From: Callipepla californica brunnescens
Taxonomy: Eukaryota > Chordata > Aves > Galliformes > Odontophoridae
Assembly: GCA_023055505.1 (NCBI GenBank)
Contig: JALIRH010000001.1
Location: forward strand, 119,937,964 to 120,001,963
Length of the DNA stretch: 64,000 bases
Reading direction: 5' to 3'
Each line of letters starts with the position of its first letter. Position 1 is the stretch's first letter. The notes below the pieces were generated by a model. The model was not told the DNA's origin and did no database searches. It worked only from the letters and a program-made list of their open reading frames with translations. Positions 45,545-57,839 of the stretch are shown piece after piece. A program made the position numbers and the translations under genes.

Positions 45545-48054
45545 TTAGTTACCTAATGCCATAGGTGTGCATATAATTTGTCCTGTGGTTTCCAGATTAT
45601 CTTTTAAATGCTTTTGTTTCAAAGTATGACTTTCTCTCAGAAGTCGGTGTGATCACTGACTGCTTTGATCACTGTAGGACACAGATTTTTACATGCTGGG
45701 CACAACTCAAGCTCACCTGGGGAATTATGACTGATTTTACTCAGGGAACTCAGTGTCCAACCTCTCTGGTACAGCGCTATAAAATTTCACAAGATGATAT
45801 GAGTGAAGAATACTATGTTGCTGTGAAAAAGGTCAAATGGCATTTTGCAGTGTAAATAAGAGCACTGCCTGCAAATTGTGAAATAATCCTTCTCTGATTA
45901 ATACAGATACAATCTCACAAAGAGTCCATTCTAAGACATTTAAGAAAGCTATGAAGCAGCTGGACACAGACATCAGAGGAGAAACAAGGTTGAGCTACAA
46001 GAGTTTCTTGAGTGAGAGTCATAAGAAATGTGAAAGTCTTTGAAAGTGGTATATGGTGAAGGAAGTTTGATGAGCTAGATGTAGATGATAAACTGTTGGA
46101 GAAGGAAGTAGGTAGCTTCTTCTCTGCACCGTGTTAGTAGGAGAGAGAAAAAGAAGCTGGAATTTAAATACAAGCTGATTCTACTCAGCTAGCAGCAGAA
46201 AGCATTAACAGAGTTGGGAAAACTCAGTGATGGAATAATTGTTTGGGTCTGCTGTGGATATGGTTCCTGGGATGCTTTCAGAAAAGGTTGAAGGAAATTA
46301 TTTCAGGTCAAACTCATCCTCACTGAGATAAACATGTGGGTTAATGTATCTCCAGGTGTCTTTCCCAACGCTGTTTTCTCTGGCTGCTTCTGGATATGGA
46401 GGATCAATTATCAAATGCAAATTCACAGTTCTTAAAGGAAATAGTTGAATACAAGTGAGGGGATGAGAGAAGCTGCTGGTTAAGCATGCTTCTTTAACAT
46501 ACATTACAGTTGGTAATCAATGTAATTTACACCAGGTAAAATCTGTATTGTGTAAACTATGACTAAAGGATACCTACTTGTTTTCAGTGAAAGCTGAATG
46601 CCTGACAGGAATCTCTGATTTGTAATCACAAAGATTTCTCAAACCACATTTCCCAGTTTGCTGAAAATATGAAGACAATATCTGGTTGCCCTGTTCACTT
46701 TAATATGGAGTTGCTTAGGGTCAACAAGCCCCTATATTTTATAAATTAACAGAGTTGTCATATTTATGGATTCTGGATGTAGATTGATGCTTTAGTAGCA
46801 AACTACTGACATACTGGGCTTCTGATGATTTTTGAACATCCCATAGACAAGCTACACTGAGCATACAGAAAAACTATACTACACATTTTGACATAATATC
46901 GTTTGTCGTATAGAAGAAATGAGCATTGCAGCTGAAAATAAAATCATCATAAACTCAATAAGTCAATTATAAGAAATAGAAGCACTGTTCCCTAATACCA
47001 GGAAGCACAAGCTCTTTACCAGATAAGCATTTGTTTATTTGCCTTGCCTTGTGTATGTGCATTAACACATGACATGTTTCTCTAGTACTGTATAGAAATT
47101 TAAGTAGTTATAATAATACTTTTCCATATTACTTGTAAAATCTGAAATTTCTTTGAAAAGGGCTCTTTAGAACTGAGCTCTGGTTTATCATTTTTTTGCT
47201 CTTTATCTGTACTTTACCAGCTTGAATTATGTCAACTATAGCATCTGCTGTGCAGTCACCTTTTAATTTTCTACTTCTCATGCTTTTATATACTTACAAA
47301 TTAGGGTGTTGGCTATTCTGCTGGATTGATAGAATTAAAAAAAAAAAAAATCAATTTAAGAAAAAAAAAGAAAGTATTATTTCTGGCTATGAGATTTTTG
47401 GTCTTAATACCCTTGATTCTCATCCAGCACAGGTGCTCCACTATGTAATTACTGGAAGCAGCTTGAAATAAAACTCTGAAACAGGACTGATAACCTTGAA
47501 AATGTTAACCATTACATTAAGTAACAGCAGTTACAAGATTGCAGTACAACTGCTTATGTATCATGTTCTGGTCTTTCACTGTCTGATGACTGAAACTGTG
47601 GCAGAAGTAGTAGAAAAATAAAAATTAAAATGTCCTTTCACGAATCATTTTCTTAAGTGGCAAATATTTGGACAGTAAAGTTGAAAGTATAGATTTAGCC
47701 TGCAGAAATAATGGTCAGCCACACCTGAAAGCCTTTCAAGACTGTATACACTGATCAAAAATATTTTCAGTATGTTCCCATTTCCCTAGATTTTAAACAA
47801 TATTAAATATTGAACAATGTGACTCCAATTGCAGCTGTAGCATTTTTAATGAAGAGTTAAATATAACCCAGGAAAAGAGGTGGGAAGGTCTCACCTATAC
47901 TTGAGTACAACACATTGGTTCCTATTTTACAGTAGACTCCAGGTAAAGGGCAAGAGATTGAAGTTGCTTTTGTCAGAGAGAAAGGCATGGTTTCCCCTGA
48001 AAATATTTTAAAATGCTGTTTTAATTCAAGAAATTACATTCATCATCACTGCTG

Positions 48055-48106
48055 GGTTTTTTGTTTTGTTCTTGGTTGTTTTTATTTTGTTTTGTTTTGT
48101 TTTTAT
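48055..48106. repeat. (TTTTG)n microsatellite
   Basis: Imperfect TTTTG units on the plus strand. Confidence 0.85.
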
Positions 48107-48621
48107 ATGGCTGCATGGAACTTTGCGCTACCTGGTGATAGACTCTATCCCCAGTCCAGAACTATCTGTAGAGATGTGTCTTATACACTGAAATTTGCTT
48201 GGAGTTTGACATTTCAGTTTCCTCTTAGTACTTTTGCATTTGTTTAGATGAAACTGGGCACCTCATTCTGACTTTGGTATTCCACATCCTGCAATTGCTA
48301 ACTACTGAGGTGCTCTACATGCTACATAACTGCATTAGGAGCAAAGTGTTTAGTTGGAGATAGTGGGAATGAGAACAGATATCAGGTAATGCTGCTTATC
48401 CCTTTGCAAGTGTGAATCTACATCATCTTCAGGTAGTTATAGAAAGGTGATAGCATCAGTGTTTGGTTCAAAACTCAGCAGCAGTGTGGTTTCACCCATT
48501 TTTCGAAAAGAGATTTCTTGTCTCTACTGTGTTTTAGCAACATCATGTTTAATCACATAAATCCAACTCATCAAATAATCTTATTTGAATTTGGAGTAAA
48601 TTAAAGTTTTTTATATTTCAG

Positions 48622-48750
48622 GGTAAATTTTTGCCAAGTGATAGTGAATTTAACTGTTCTTGGACATGTGCTATGTATTCAAGAAAACATCTGTTGTCAG
48701 TTAAAGACTATGACTGTATGGTACAACACCAAAAGGTTCATTATTTTAAG
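48622..48750 (+). CDS. speculative exon 3
   Basis: Acceptor 'gttttttatatttcag' ends at 48621 and a consensus donor (AAG|GTATGT) starts at 48751. The 129 bp between are open for exactly 43 codons: G-K-F-L-P-S-D-S-E-F-N-C-S-W-T-C, then A-M-Y-S-R-K-H-L-L, ending V-H-Y-F-K. It contains four Cys-rich-type positions (three Cys) and an N-C-S glycosylation sequon, as in a small secreted or extracellular segment. Phase 0 at both ends matches exons 2 and 4. This is the best-looking member of the series; still no recognised homologue. Confidence 0.22.
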
Positions 48751-49599
48751 GTATGTTTGGATTTTTGCTTGGGTCTACTAGAAAAGCAGTAGCTCCTTCT
48801 GCTCCAAACAGTGCTTTGATTGATCAAATAGTTTTCAATAGAATCTAGGAACTTATGGGTAACATGATAGTCTGGAGTTTTCCTGTCTTTTAAAAAGAAA
48901 ATAGGTCAGGTCATTTTATTTGTTGGTGGTGGCAGTGGTAGTATTATGTTTCTTTAATGAATTTAAGTGAAATAACCCACTTTTGAGTCACTGTCTTGTG
49001 AGTGCCTTGACAGTTGCAATCCCATATGAGGAAAAGGCAGACAAAGGAATAGCGATTGCATTGGACAATGGATAACAACCATGCACACGTTTAGAAGACA
49101 CTGTGACTGTTCAGAATTCATGTAAGGCTGTACTGATACAAGCAGTGCATTTCTCTCCACATATTCCACAGTTTGTGGCTTTTTACAATATATATTCTTC
49201 CCACGATATCTCCTGAAGATTTTTTATATTCAATGGGGGTAAAAAAGGAAAAGAAAAAATAAAGATTATTTCTAATCTACCTAACATCTGGGAAAAAGCA
49301 TATGTATGGTGGTGGGCTTAGCACACAAAGTGAGAATAGTGTGGAGAAAACGATGAGAAAAAAAAATTAATTAGTGGTATGCTGTTTTCCTGTGTTATTT
49401 CAGAACTGTGAATATTTTAGCTTAGTTCATCAGTAAGGATGAGACAATCTCACAAGACATCTGTTTCTGAAATTAGAAGGCCAACAACTGCAGAATTCCA
49501 TAGTGTTAGCAGTCTTCACGTAATAAGGATCTGTGATTCAACGAGATACGTGACTTAAAATCTACTAGGGAGCATGAAGCAATTAATAGTTGGAACTTT

Positions 49600-49840
49600 T
49601 TATCACGCCTTTTATCCAAGAATCTCAAAACACTTTACTGGCTTTAATTAGGCCTCACTCCATGCAATATCCTCCTGGAATAGAGAAATGTTTTTTTTTT
49701 TTTCTTTCTAATACAGAGCAACTTGAGACACAGAGGTTAAATGACTTGACAATGATCATGTAAAAGCAAATAGCAATGATAGGAATAAATCCCAAACCCC
49801 TTGCCTTCTAGTCCCTTGTTCCAGCTACTAGCCAAATTTC
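49600..49840 (+). mobile_element. MIR: MIR-type SINE relic
   Basis: The order of conserved pieces matches amniote MIR on the sense strand: 'tctcaaaacactttact', 'ttaattaggcctcactcc', a T-rich expansion at 49690-49704, 'gagacacagaggttaaatga', 'cttgacaatgatcatg', 'aataaatcccaaacccc' and 'cttctagtccc'. This family was active before birds split from mammals and is sparse in bird genomes. The tRNA-like head is not recognisable. Confidence 0.72.
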
Positions 49841-50871
49841 TTCCCTCTGTGTTAAACTCAAAGCTTTTTTCTTATCTGTTCTGTAACGTGTGAATTTGAT
49901 TTCAGGATCAAAGCCCAGGCAATTAGAAAGATTTTAATACTTTCTAGAGAGCCAAATATATATATATAGAGAGAGAAATAAAACAGTAAAAAATGAAAAA
50001 TACTTTCTCCTCTAAAGTACAGAAGACATTATTCCTCCTCTGCAGTGAGGACTATGAAAAATATGGGAGAGCAGACTCTAAAGGTAAACATACACACTTT
50101 GGAGATAATGAATAAGGGTTTATGTTTCTGCCTACCGGGAAGGATAGTTTTCTTCACTGATAGCATAAAATGATGCCTGCAGTATGCTCAAGAATTCAGA
50201 CTCAGAAGAAACAAAAAAAAAAGGCTTAAGACTGAGAGGGAGATAGTCTCCAGGGAAAAGACAATAGTGATTCATCTCATCCAGGTATAGTCCCTGAAGC
50301 TGGCAAGTGTCACATAAGACACAGGCAAACTCATGCAAACTCTTGAGTGTTTGAGTCCTTGACAAAAAGCAGGAGAAAAGGAGGTCAACGTGACTGAATT
50401 AGTAGATAATAATTTTGCTGCAGTATTTCTAATAGAAACTTGACTGAGGATATTAGGTCAGATTATATGATTTGTGTCATGAAGTTAATGGTACGTTTTC
50501 AAAATGGCAAGAGGAAAATACACAGAACTATGCTAACACTAGCAGCCTGGGTAGAAGCTGTGTTATTTCCAAGTCTCAGCAGCCTAACTTGAAAAAATCT
50601 GAAGTCTGTTTTTAGAACGAGTTGCTCATCATTAGGTAATAATGGTTATTGATAACAGAGTTCAGTTCATCCTTAATGTGAAAAGGAAGGCTTTCTGAAA
50701 ACTTGATTCATTGGTCTTGCTAGAGTTGTCTCTATGCTGACCACAATGACAAAATCTGAAAACTCAAATTATTGCTCTTCTCAGAACTAATCCTCTCTAA
50801 TTTACCTGTAATAAACCACAGTGGATACTAGTGCTGTCCAAGCACTGCAAAATTTTTCTACAATTTTTCAG
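49841..50871. other. unique sequence with a (TA)n/(GA)n run
   Basis: TA then GA dinucleotides at 49955-49979. No other repeat recognised. It would be the end of the intron before candidate exon 4. Confidence 0.35.
49955..49979. repeat. (TA)n(GA)n microsatellite
   Basis: About six TA units followed by GA units. Confidence 0.85.
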
Positions 50872-50955
50872 CACAAGGAGAACAAGAGTTATGTGTTTGA
50901 GTACCATGAAAATTCTGGACTCCAGCTTTATGGGAAGAAATATTCATTAAAATAA
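50872..50955 (+). CDS. speculative terminal exon 4
   Basis: Acceptor 'tttctacaatttttcag' ends at 50871. From 50872, in phase 0, 27 codons (H-K-E-N-K-S-Y-V-F-E-Y-H-E-N-S-G... ending K-K-Y-S-L-K) run to a TAA at 50953-50955. An AATAAA (50951-50956) overlaps the stop; it is too close to the stop to leave a normal 3' UTR unless another signal is used. N-K-S is a second glycosylation sequon. Joined to the other three candidates, the product would be about 120 residues without an obvious signal peptide. Confidence 0.2.
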   Translation, partial: HKENKSYVFEYHENSGLQLYGKKYSLK

Positions 50956-50956
50956 A

Positions 50957-52129
50957 AAGCTTTACATAAATATTGAGATACTGGCATAGATTGAAGTTTT
51001 CACCACTGAAGTGGCCCTGAGCACTGTTATACTATTACAGTGTAACATCATTACCCAGGCAAAACAAGTCAGCACATTCTCATTTCAGAGGTGATGCTGA
51101 AAATTAATTCACACAGGTTTGCTGCGAGAAGTTGCTTTCCAGGTGTACTTTGAGACTAAACTACAATACCAAACATACAGGTTAGGAAATTAGAAACTAC
51201 TTGCAGTCTATTTAGGCATGAGAAAAAGGTGGCACAGAAGTGATAGCACTGTTCACAGTAGACAAAATCTGCTGAACATAGACTTGACTTTTAAATAAAT
51301 AAACCATCTTTGCAGCTTTCATAATGGATTCTAAAAAGGCAGATGCAGCTATTATAAATGATTTTGCTTGCTGTTACATTTGTCAAAAGCTGTCAGAATG
51401 TAGTAAAATGGTATTTATACAGAGTAATATGCTGCTTGAACTCCCTATATGTCTTCTAGACTAGAGATTGTAGATTGCTGATTTATAAGAGCAAAAGAGA
51501 TCCAAACAGGCCTGCTATTTTCTTGATTTAACAATTTACATATGATGCACTTTTACATATATCCATGTTTGCAATAACAACTAATATTCAAGGACTAGAA
51601 AAGGAATATATTCAGATAGAAAAAGACCAATCTGCTTCAAACTGAGATATGTATATTTAGATAGCAGGAATTGTATGTAATGTAATCTTTCTCATTTATC
51701 CATAAATCTACATGACAATAAGAACAATTAAAAGAACTCTCTTCAAAAAATAAGTTTATGTCAAGACAATCAAGTCTTTGGAACTGGATTTTTGTATGTG
51801 TTAAAACACCAGTTTTTACACGAGATTGTCATGTAACTGTATGCATACTATCTTCCACATTTTCCCTGCTATCTACTTGTCTAGCTTATCTGATCTCCAT
51901 TAATAAGTATATAAATAAAACAAACAAACAAATAAAAAGAGAGCTTTAGAATTTTGCATAACATACCAGTTGAAAATAGACATTACAGAAAGGAATATAT
52001 TACAGGATTTTCATACGTAGCAGATAATAATACGTTTATCTGGAAAGCTGATAAGAAAGACACATCCTACTGCTACATGCTGTTTGGTCTGTTTACTGCT
52101 GATGAATACTGTAATCAGCATATTAATAC
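50957..52129. other. unique sequence, nothing recognised
   Basis: AT-rich; an A/C-rich simple tract occurs at 51910-51941. No gene or interspersed repeat. Confidence 0.35.
51910..51941. repeat. (AAAC/AAAT)n simple repeat
   Basis: Imperfect AAAT and AAAC units. Confidence 0.7.
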
Positions 52130-52450
52130 GAATCACAGAATCACAGAATTGTAGGGGTTGGAAGGGACCTCTAGAGATCATCTAGTCCAACTCCCCTGCC
52201 AAAGCAGCTCCCTAGACCATGTTGCACAGGTAGGTGTCCAGGAGGATCTTAAATGTATCCAGAGAAAGAGACTCCACAACTTCCCTGGGCAGCCTGTGCC
52301 AATGCTCCGTCACTGCACTGTGAACAAGTTCCCATGTGCAGTTGTTCCAAATTTCCTGTGCTTCTCTTTGTGACCATTTCCCCTCATCCCATCACCACAC
52401 ACCACTGAGTAGAGCCCAGCCTCATCCTTTTGCCTCCCACAAGATTTTAT
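52130..52450 (-). mobile_element. CR1: CR1 3' fragment, about 320 bp
   Basis: Antisense CR1 with two AATCACAG-type terminal octamers at 52133-52148, 'gttggaagggacctctagag', 'ccatgttgcacaggtaggtg' and the 3' UTR to about 52450, where similarity stops. It shares its 'gttgcacag' variant with the copy at 53947. Confidence 0.9.
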
Positions 52451-53278
52451 CTACTTTAATTTTTTGCCATTATCTTAAAATGAAAATCATTTAAGAAATC
52501 CATAAGTTACTGTCAGGAAGAAATAGAGAACTTGTTATCATATTTGGCCAACTGATCTAGTTACATTCGTAAGCATGTTAAATAAGGAATGAGTTAGTGA
52601 GAGAAACTGTTACCTTTAAGACAATATGCGAACAAGTCTTATTCAGCGTGAAATGTACTAAAGCTGTAGCAGAGCTTGGAAGCCAGTCTTTCTTATTTTT
52701 ATGGGATTAATTATTAAAAAAAGGGAAAAAAAAAGAAAAAAACCTAAGATTTAAAAAATATATATAGTAGAAAATGAACCTGCTGTCATAGGATTTTCTC
52801 TTTCAAAATTTGGAGCACAAGGAGAAAATTACCTTTGTCTTTTGATAGCCTCTGAAAACACCACTTGATTCTCCTAATATTTCTGAGATGTACTTGACCA
52901 TGTTTCAGAGGCAAAAAGGTCTCAGAAGTCACCAAACTACAAATTGCAAGAGATTACAAGCTTACTGCAGGAAGAGTTAGAATTATCATTATGGATCTGC
53001 TCTACTTTAATACCTGTGCTGTAATCACAGAATGATAGATACTCATTCAGTATTGTAGAAATTAAGATGCCCTTTATTTGAAAACTCTCAGTGTTTTCTT
53101 CATTTCCTGTTGCTTTTTAGATCTCTATTTATAACTGAATTTCAGTGATAGAATTATTTTCTACCATATGCACAAGTCAGAATTCCCTAACTGAGCTTGT
53201 TCTGAATTTTACGATTTGAAATCCAAACAAGATGTGAAAAATGTAGTGTATCATCACAAGATTACAAATCTGATTGCA
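52451..53278. other. unique sequence, nothing recognised
   Basis: An A-rich tract lies at 52714-52742. No other repeat or exon seen. Confidence 0.35.
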
Positions 53279-53815
53279 GAGAATCATAGGATATTCTCAT
53301 TTTGTAAGGGACACACAAGAATCTCTGAGCCCAACCCCTGTCTCCATACTGCACCACCCAAACCCAGTCCCAGTGTCTAACAGAGGGGTCCCAACACTCC
53401 ATGAGCTCTGGCAGCTCAGGGCCATGCCCAGTGTCCTGGGCAGCCTGTTCCATGCCCACTGTCTCTGGGGCAGAGCCTTTTGCTCACACCCTGACCCTTC
53501 CCTGATGCAGATCCATGCAATTCCCTTGAGTCCCATCTCTCACCAAAGAGCAGAGCTCTGTGTTGCTCTTCCATCCCTATGAGCCAGCTGAACAAACCAA
53601 GGGATTTCAGCTGGTCCCTGTACACCTTGTCCTGCAGACCATTCCCCATCTTTATAACCCTCCTTTGGACACTCTCTAATGGCTTTATGTCCTTCCTATA
53701 CTGTGACACACGAAACATCACAGAGTGCTCATGATGAGTCCACAGCAGAGTGGGGCAGAATGGGATCCAGATCCCTGTCCACAGAGCTGCTCTCCATAAA
53801 CCTTAAACTGCAAGT
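53279..53815 (-). mobile_element. CR1: CR1 LINE fragment, about 535 bp
   Basis: Antisense CR1: degenerate 3' end ('gagaatcataggatattct'), 'gggccatgcccagtgtcct', 'gggcagcctgttccatgcc', then antisense ORF2 coding ('ttataaccctcctttggaca', 'ctctctaatggctttatg'). Same subfamily wording as the copy at 803-1200. Right edge near 53790-53815. Confidence 0.88.
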
Positions 53816-53946
53816 TAATCTTTCCCAAACATACCCATGTTTCCTATTTTGACTTCTATCTTAGTAACAGTGCGGGCCTTTTCAATTTCCCATGGATGGA
53901 TATGTCCTCAGGATTTAAGCTGGAAGAACTAGAATAATTGGAAATC

Positions 53947-54762
53947 AAAGAATCACAGAATTTTAGGGATTGAAAGGGACCACTTGAGATCATCAAGTTC
54001 AAGCCCCCTGCCAAAACAGGCTCCCTAGACCATGTTGCACAGATTGATCTCCAGGCTGGTCTTGAACATCTGCAGAGGAGGAGACTACTTAGCCTCTCTG
54101 GGCAACCTTCCAGTGCTCCATCACCTGTACTGTTAAGCATTTCCCACGCAGATCTGTGCAGAACATCCTCTGCTTCAGTTTGTTATCATTTCCCCACGTC
54201 CTATCACCACACACTGCTGAGAAGAGTCCAGCCTCATCTCTTTGCCTCCTGCTCCTTAGATATTTATAGTCATGGATCAGATTCCATCTAAGACTTCTTT
54301 TTTCAAGGCTGAACAGACCCAGGTCTCTCGGCCTTTCCTCTTAAGGGAGGTGCTCCAGGCCCTTTATTATCTTTGTGGCCTTCCACTGGACTCATTCAAG
54401 GAAATCCCTGTCTTTTTTGTACCAGGGAGCCCAAAACTGGACACAATACTGCAGGTGAGGCCTGACCAAGGCAGAGTAGAGGGGAGAGATCACCTCCCTT
54501 TACCTGCTGGACACGCTCTTTGTCATGCACTGAAAAGATCCCATTGGCCTTCTTGGTCACCAGGGCACACTGCTGGCTCATGGCCAACCTGTCAGTCAAC
54601 AGGACACCCAGGTCCCTCTCCTCAGTGCTCATCTCCAGCAGGTCATGCCCTATCTTGTACTAGTGCATGCCGTTATTCCTCCCTAGGTGCAAGACTCTAC
54701 ACTTGCCCTTGTTAAACCTCATCCAGTTCCATTCTGCCCAACTCTCCAGCCTGTCCATGTCA
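53947..54762 (-). mobile_element. CR1: CR1 LINE, about 815 bp
   Basis: Antisense CR1 from a clear 3' terminus ('aagaatcacagaattttagg') through the 3' UTR and ORF2 C-terminal region. It stops at 'ctccagcctgtccatg' next to an A/C-rich simple repeat. It lies about 130 bp from the previous CR1 in the same orientation; each has its own 3' end, so they are independent insertions. Confidence 0.92.
54396..54632 (-). pseudogene. CR1 ORF2 remnant
   Basis: The 78-codon minus frame begins [25 protein letters not shown], a hallmark segment of CR1 ORF2 downstream of the reverse-transcriptase core. It loses the native frame about halfway along. Part of the element at 53947-54762. Confidence 0.85.
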
Positions 54763-54789
54763 AAAACAAAAACAACAACAAAAAAAACA
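54761..54789. repeat. (AAC)n / A-rich simple repeat
   Basis: A/C-rich units directly at the 5' break of the adjacent CR1 (in LINE sense). Confidence 0.8.
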
Positions 54790-56344
54790 TTCACTGAGAC
54801 ATCAATCTCAGTCATAATTAGTTTCTTATTTTCTTGATCACTACAGAAAGATCTGAGGTATGAGACTGCAGCTGCCTGAAGGAAAGTATACCAAATTGGC
54901 TAGCATGAGTTCATGGTCAAACACATCAGTTGTGTGAATAATTAAAACAGATATTCAACACACAAACACATAAATAATAAATTTGACCTAAAATGTCAAT
55001 TACAGTGTAGACTTTCTAAGAACATCAACTACAGAAGATAAAGAATATTGTTTCTGTTTGGTTTGACTGTAGCTTGCATGGTCCCTTTTTACAAGTGTTC
55101 ACTGAATATATCAGTCCATTTAGGGTAATCATCACCCAAATCTTCTGTTTATTCATTCCTTTGAAGCTTCAGTGTCACATTCAGCTCAAAAATGTGTTTG
55201 AAATGTGCTGAAAGTATAAAGTATTATTGAGAGAGAAAAAAAACACGATTAAAGAGCTAGTAAGATAACTGTCAGTCACATTTGTTAATTCGTTATCCTT
55301 TTGCAAAACTCTGTATAAAAGACCTAACTCTTTAGCAAAATGTACACTTATTATTGGGTTATTTTCTTATTACACTTATTAAGGGGTTAATTTCTGACTT
55401 TCATTAGTTTGTGTGCAGACTAATGTGTCTCTTCTAGCTCTTTCCTTCTTCCTTCCAAAGATATCTGGGAATGCAGACCTATAAGCTAAGCCAGTTCCAT
55501 CCATGGAAAAAATTCTGCTGAAAAGTTTCCACTGAATCAGAATTAATTAAAGATTTAATCTGCATTTTGTTTATTCTTGATGATAGATGCAATAAAGAAA
55601 GAAATTTTTGCAAAAACAAAATCAAGGCCAGAACTCAACAACTCAAGAAAAAGTTTGTTTAATAATAATAATTAAAAAAGAACGTCAGAAGCCTATTCAT
55701 TCAGGGTGTTTCCTTGAACTGTTGAAAAATGTATGAACCTAAGCCCATTTGACTAGAATGACCAGACTTACTTGATTTACTTCAGTAACTGACTTGAACC
55801 ATGGGACCAATTCACTTCAGATATCCACTGTAATAGCATCTTTCTAGTCCTTAGCCTCAGTCCTCAGTTGATAGGAGGTTATATGTCAGTGGATGCTGGC
55901 TTAGGAAGATGTAAGGGCCAAATCTGAGCTACAGTACAGCAAATGCAAAGGCTGCATGTAAAAATAAAATAAAATAATAAAAGTTGTTAACAAGAAATCC
56001 ATATTTTACTACCCTTTACTGTTCTTCAAGTTGTCCTAGGTTGTCTGTTTTTTTAGAAGTCTGTTTTGCTCCTTCCTTCCATAGAAGGAAATTTGTCTTG
56101 AATACTGAGTTTATCTATCTGCATCTCACCAAGACAGAGAACTGCAGTGGGAAAAGTAGAAACCATATTTTACATATAAATCTCATACACATCTTTAAAC
56201 TCCACAAATGGCTGCACAAAATGACAACATTCTGTAAGTGTCTTACAATATGTTAGAGACATTTGAAACTCAGTAAATGGGAGAACATCACAGTTCCTTT
56301 GGTGAATAAAACTCTAACAGGAAACTACCTTCCTTAACAACTCA
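54790..56344. other. unique sequence, nothing recognised
   Basis: AAAAT-type units near 55961-55982; otherwise no repeat or gene. Confidence 0.35.
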
Positions 56345-57320
56345 GACATGAATTATTTGAATCACAAAATCATGAATCACAGAATTGCTGAGTCTGGGAG
56401 ATATCTCTGGAGATGATAGAGCTCAAAGACCCTGCTCAGAGCTGGGCTAGCCAGAGCAAGTTGATCAAAGGCTGTGTACAGTCAAGGTTTGAATTTCTCT
56501 AAGAACAGAGACTCCACAACTTTACAGTTCCAGTGTTTGATCACTGCTACAGTAAAATGTGTTTTCTTATGTTTAAATGGAATTGCAGTCACGTTCATAC
56601 TGGTCATGTATTTATGCACATTTCTAAGATACTTCCAAGCCATCTCTTCTTCATGGTGCAAATTCCAAGGCTCTCCTCAGACATCAAATCCTCAAATCCT
56701 TTAATAACCTTAATGGCACTTTGCTAGACTTGCTCCAGAGTATCCTCTTTTAATGTGGGAACCAGACCTGGAGGGGCAATTGAGATGGGGATTCACCAGT
56801 GCCTAGCAGAGAGCAAGGATCACCTCTACTGGTGATATGTTCTAACGCAGCCCAAGAAGCAAGAAGAGTGCATTGCTAGCTCATGATCACTTTGGTGTCC
56901 TCTGTGACCATCAAGTCTGTAAAGCTGCTTTCCAGCCACTTGGTTTCAGCCTGTCTTGAGGCACAGACTTAGTTCTCTGCATTAGCAGGTTTAAATATTT
57001 CCCTTTTGTGACAAATCCAAAGAACCTCTGCTGTATGACACCTTTGATGAATTTCATGAAGTTCCTGTTAGTTCGTTTCTCCAACCTGTCTGGGCTCCTT
57101 CTGGATGGCAGATCAATTATCTAGTGCACACACCATTCCTCCCTCTTTTGTGTCATCTGCAAACTTACAGAAGGTGCACCGTGTTCCATCATTCAAGATA
57201 TTCATGAAGATGCTGAACAGCATTGGTGCAGTAGTGAACCCCAGGATAAACCACAAGCAACTAACCTCCACCTAGATGGTCAATGATCACAACACCCTGA
57301 GCCTGTAAAGTTGGCCCCGC
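56345..57320 (-). mobile_element. CR1: old, long CR1 LINE relic
   Basis: Antisense CR1 of nearly 1 kb, more diverged than its neighbours: 'tgaatcacagaattgctgag' at the 3' end, 'gtttgaatttctctaagaac', 'ggagactccacaactttaca'-like wording, 'cctttaataaccttaatggc', 'tgtcatctgcaaacttaca' and 'attcatgaagatgctgaaca' in canonical order. Many small deletions; no coding frame of note. Confidence 0.8.
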
Positions 57321-57839
57321 ATCACTGGAACCCAAAAAATTTAAATTTAATGTCCTGAGCTGTTGGTACAAGTTTCAGTGTTCAAAATCATGAAAGTCTC
57401 TACACATACTTTGTCTTGCTTTGAAGACAGTGTATTCAACATCTGAAGGAATGCAGGATGTATAAAAAGAATTCCAAAAAGGGCAATTAATACATCTGCT
57501 GACAAATGAGTATAATGAAACAAGTTGTGCTTCCCAGTTTGGAGCTGAGATGACTTCATTTGGGGTACATGAGACAAATGTCTCAGAATGTAAATCAAAT
57601 GAGTCTTCCTTGCCTTTTGAGGGGGGCTTGAATTTTTATGAGTATTTAGCTAATTAGAACTGAATTTAAAAAAACTTTATCACTCATGGGAGGATTCAAT
57701 TTATCAAGGTTTCTGTAAAGGATTGTATGTAGTAGCACATGGGAAATCTTTACTTAAAGATGTGAAGATACTGTTAGTGCAAGTATTAAAGCTGATAAGG
57801 AAATGGATGTTGGGACAGACACAAAAGGTGTTTTGGAAG
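57321..57839. other. unassigned sequence
   Basis: No repeat recognised, though it lies between two old CR1-type relics and may include unrecognisable parts of either. Confidence 0.3.

Larger units (their letters stand above)
43936..48621. other. unique sequence with one MIR-like scrap and a CR1 stub
   Basis: Apart from a MIR-like fragment (about 44465-44560), a CR1 stub (45285-45345), an A-rich tract (47338-47365) and a (TTTTG)n run (48055-48106), no repeat is seen. It would be the intron between candidate exons 2 and 3. Confidence 0.35.

Noticed and set aside
48622..50955. Faint resemblance of the joined candidate exons to potassium-channel beta subunits
   Set aside because: Only a Phe-x-Cys-x-x-x-Cys-like spacing and a few residues agree; membrane spans and length do not. 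Not enough to name a family.
54272..54715. 147-codon plus-strand frame
   Set aside because: Antisense to CR1 ORF2 at 53947-54762; a shadow frame.
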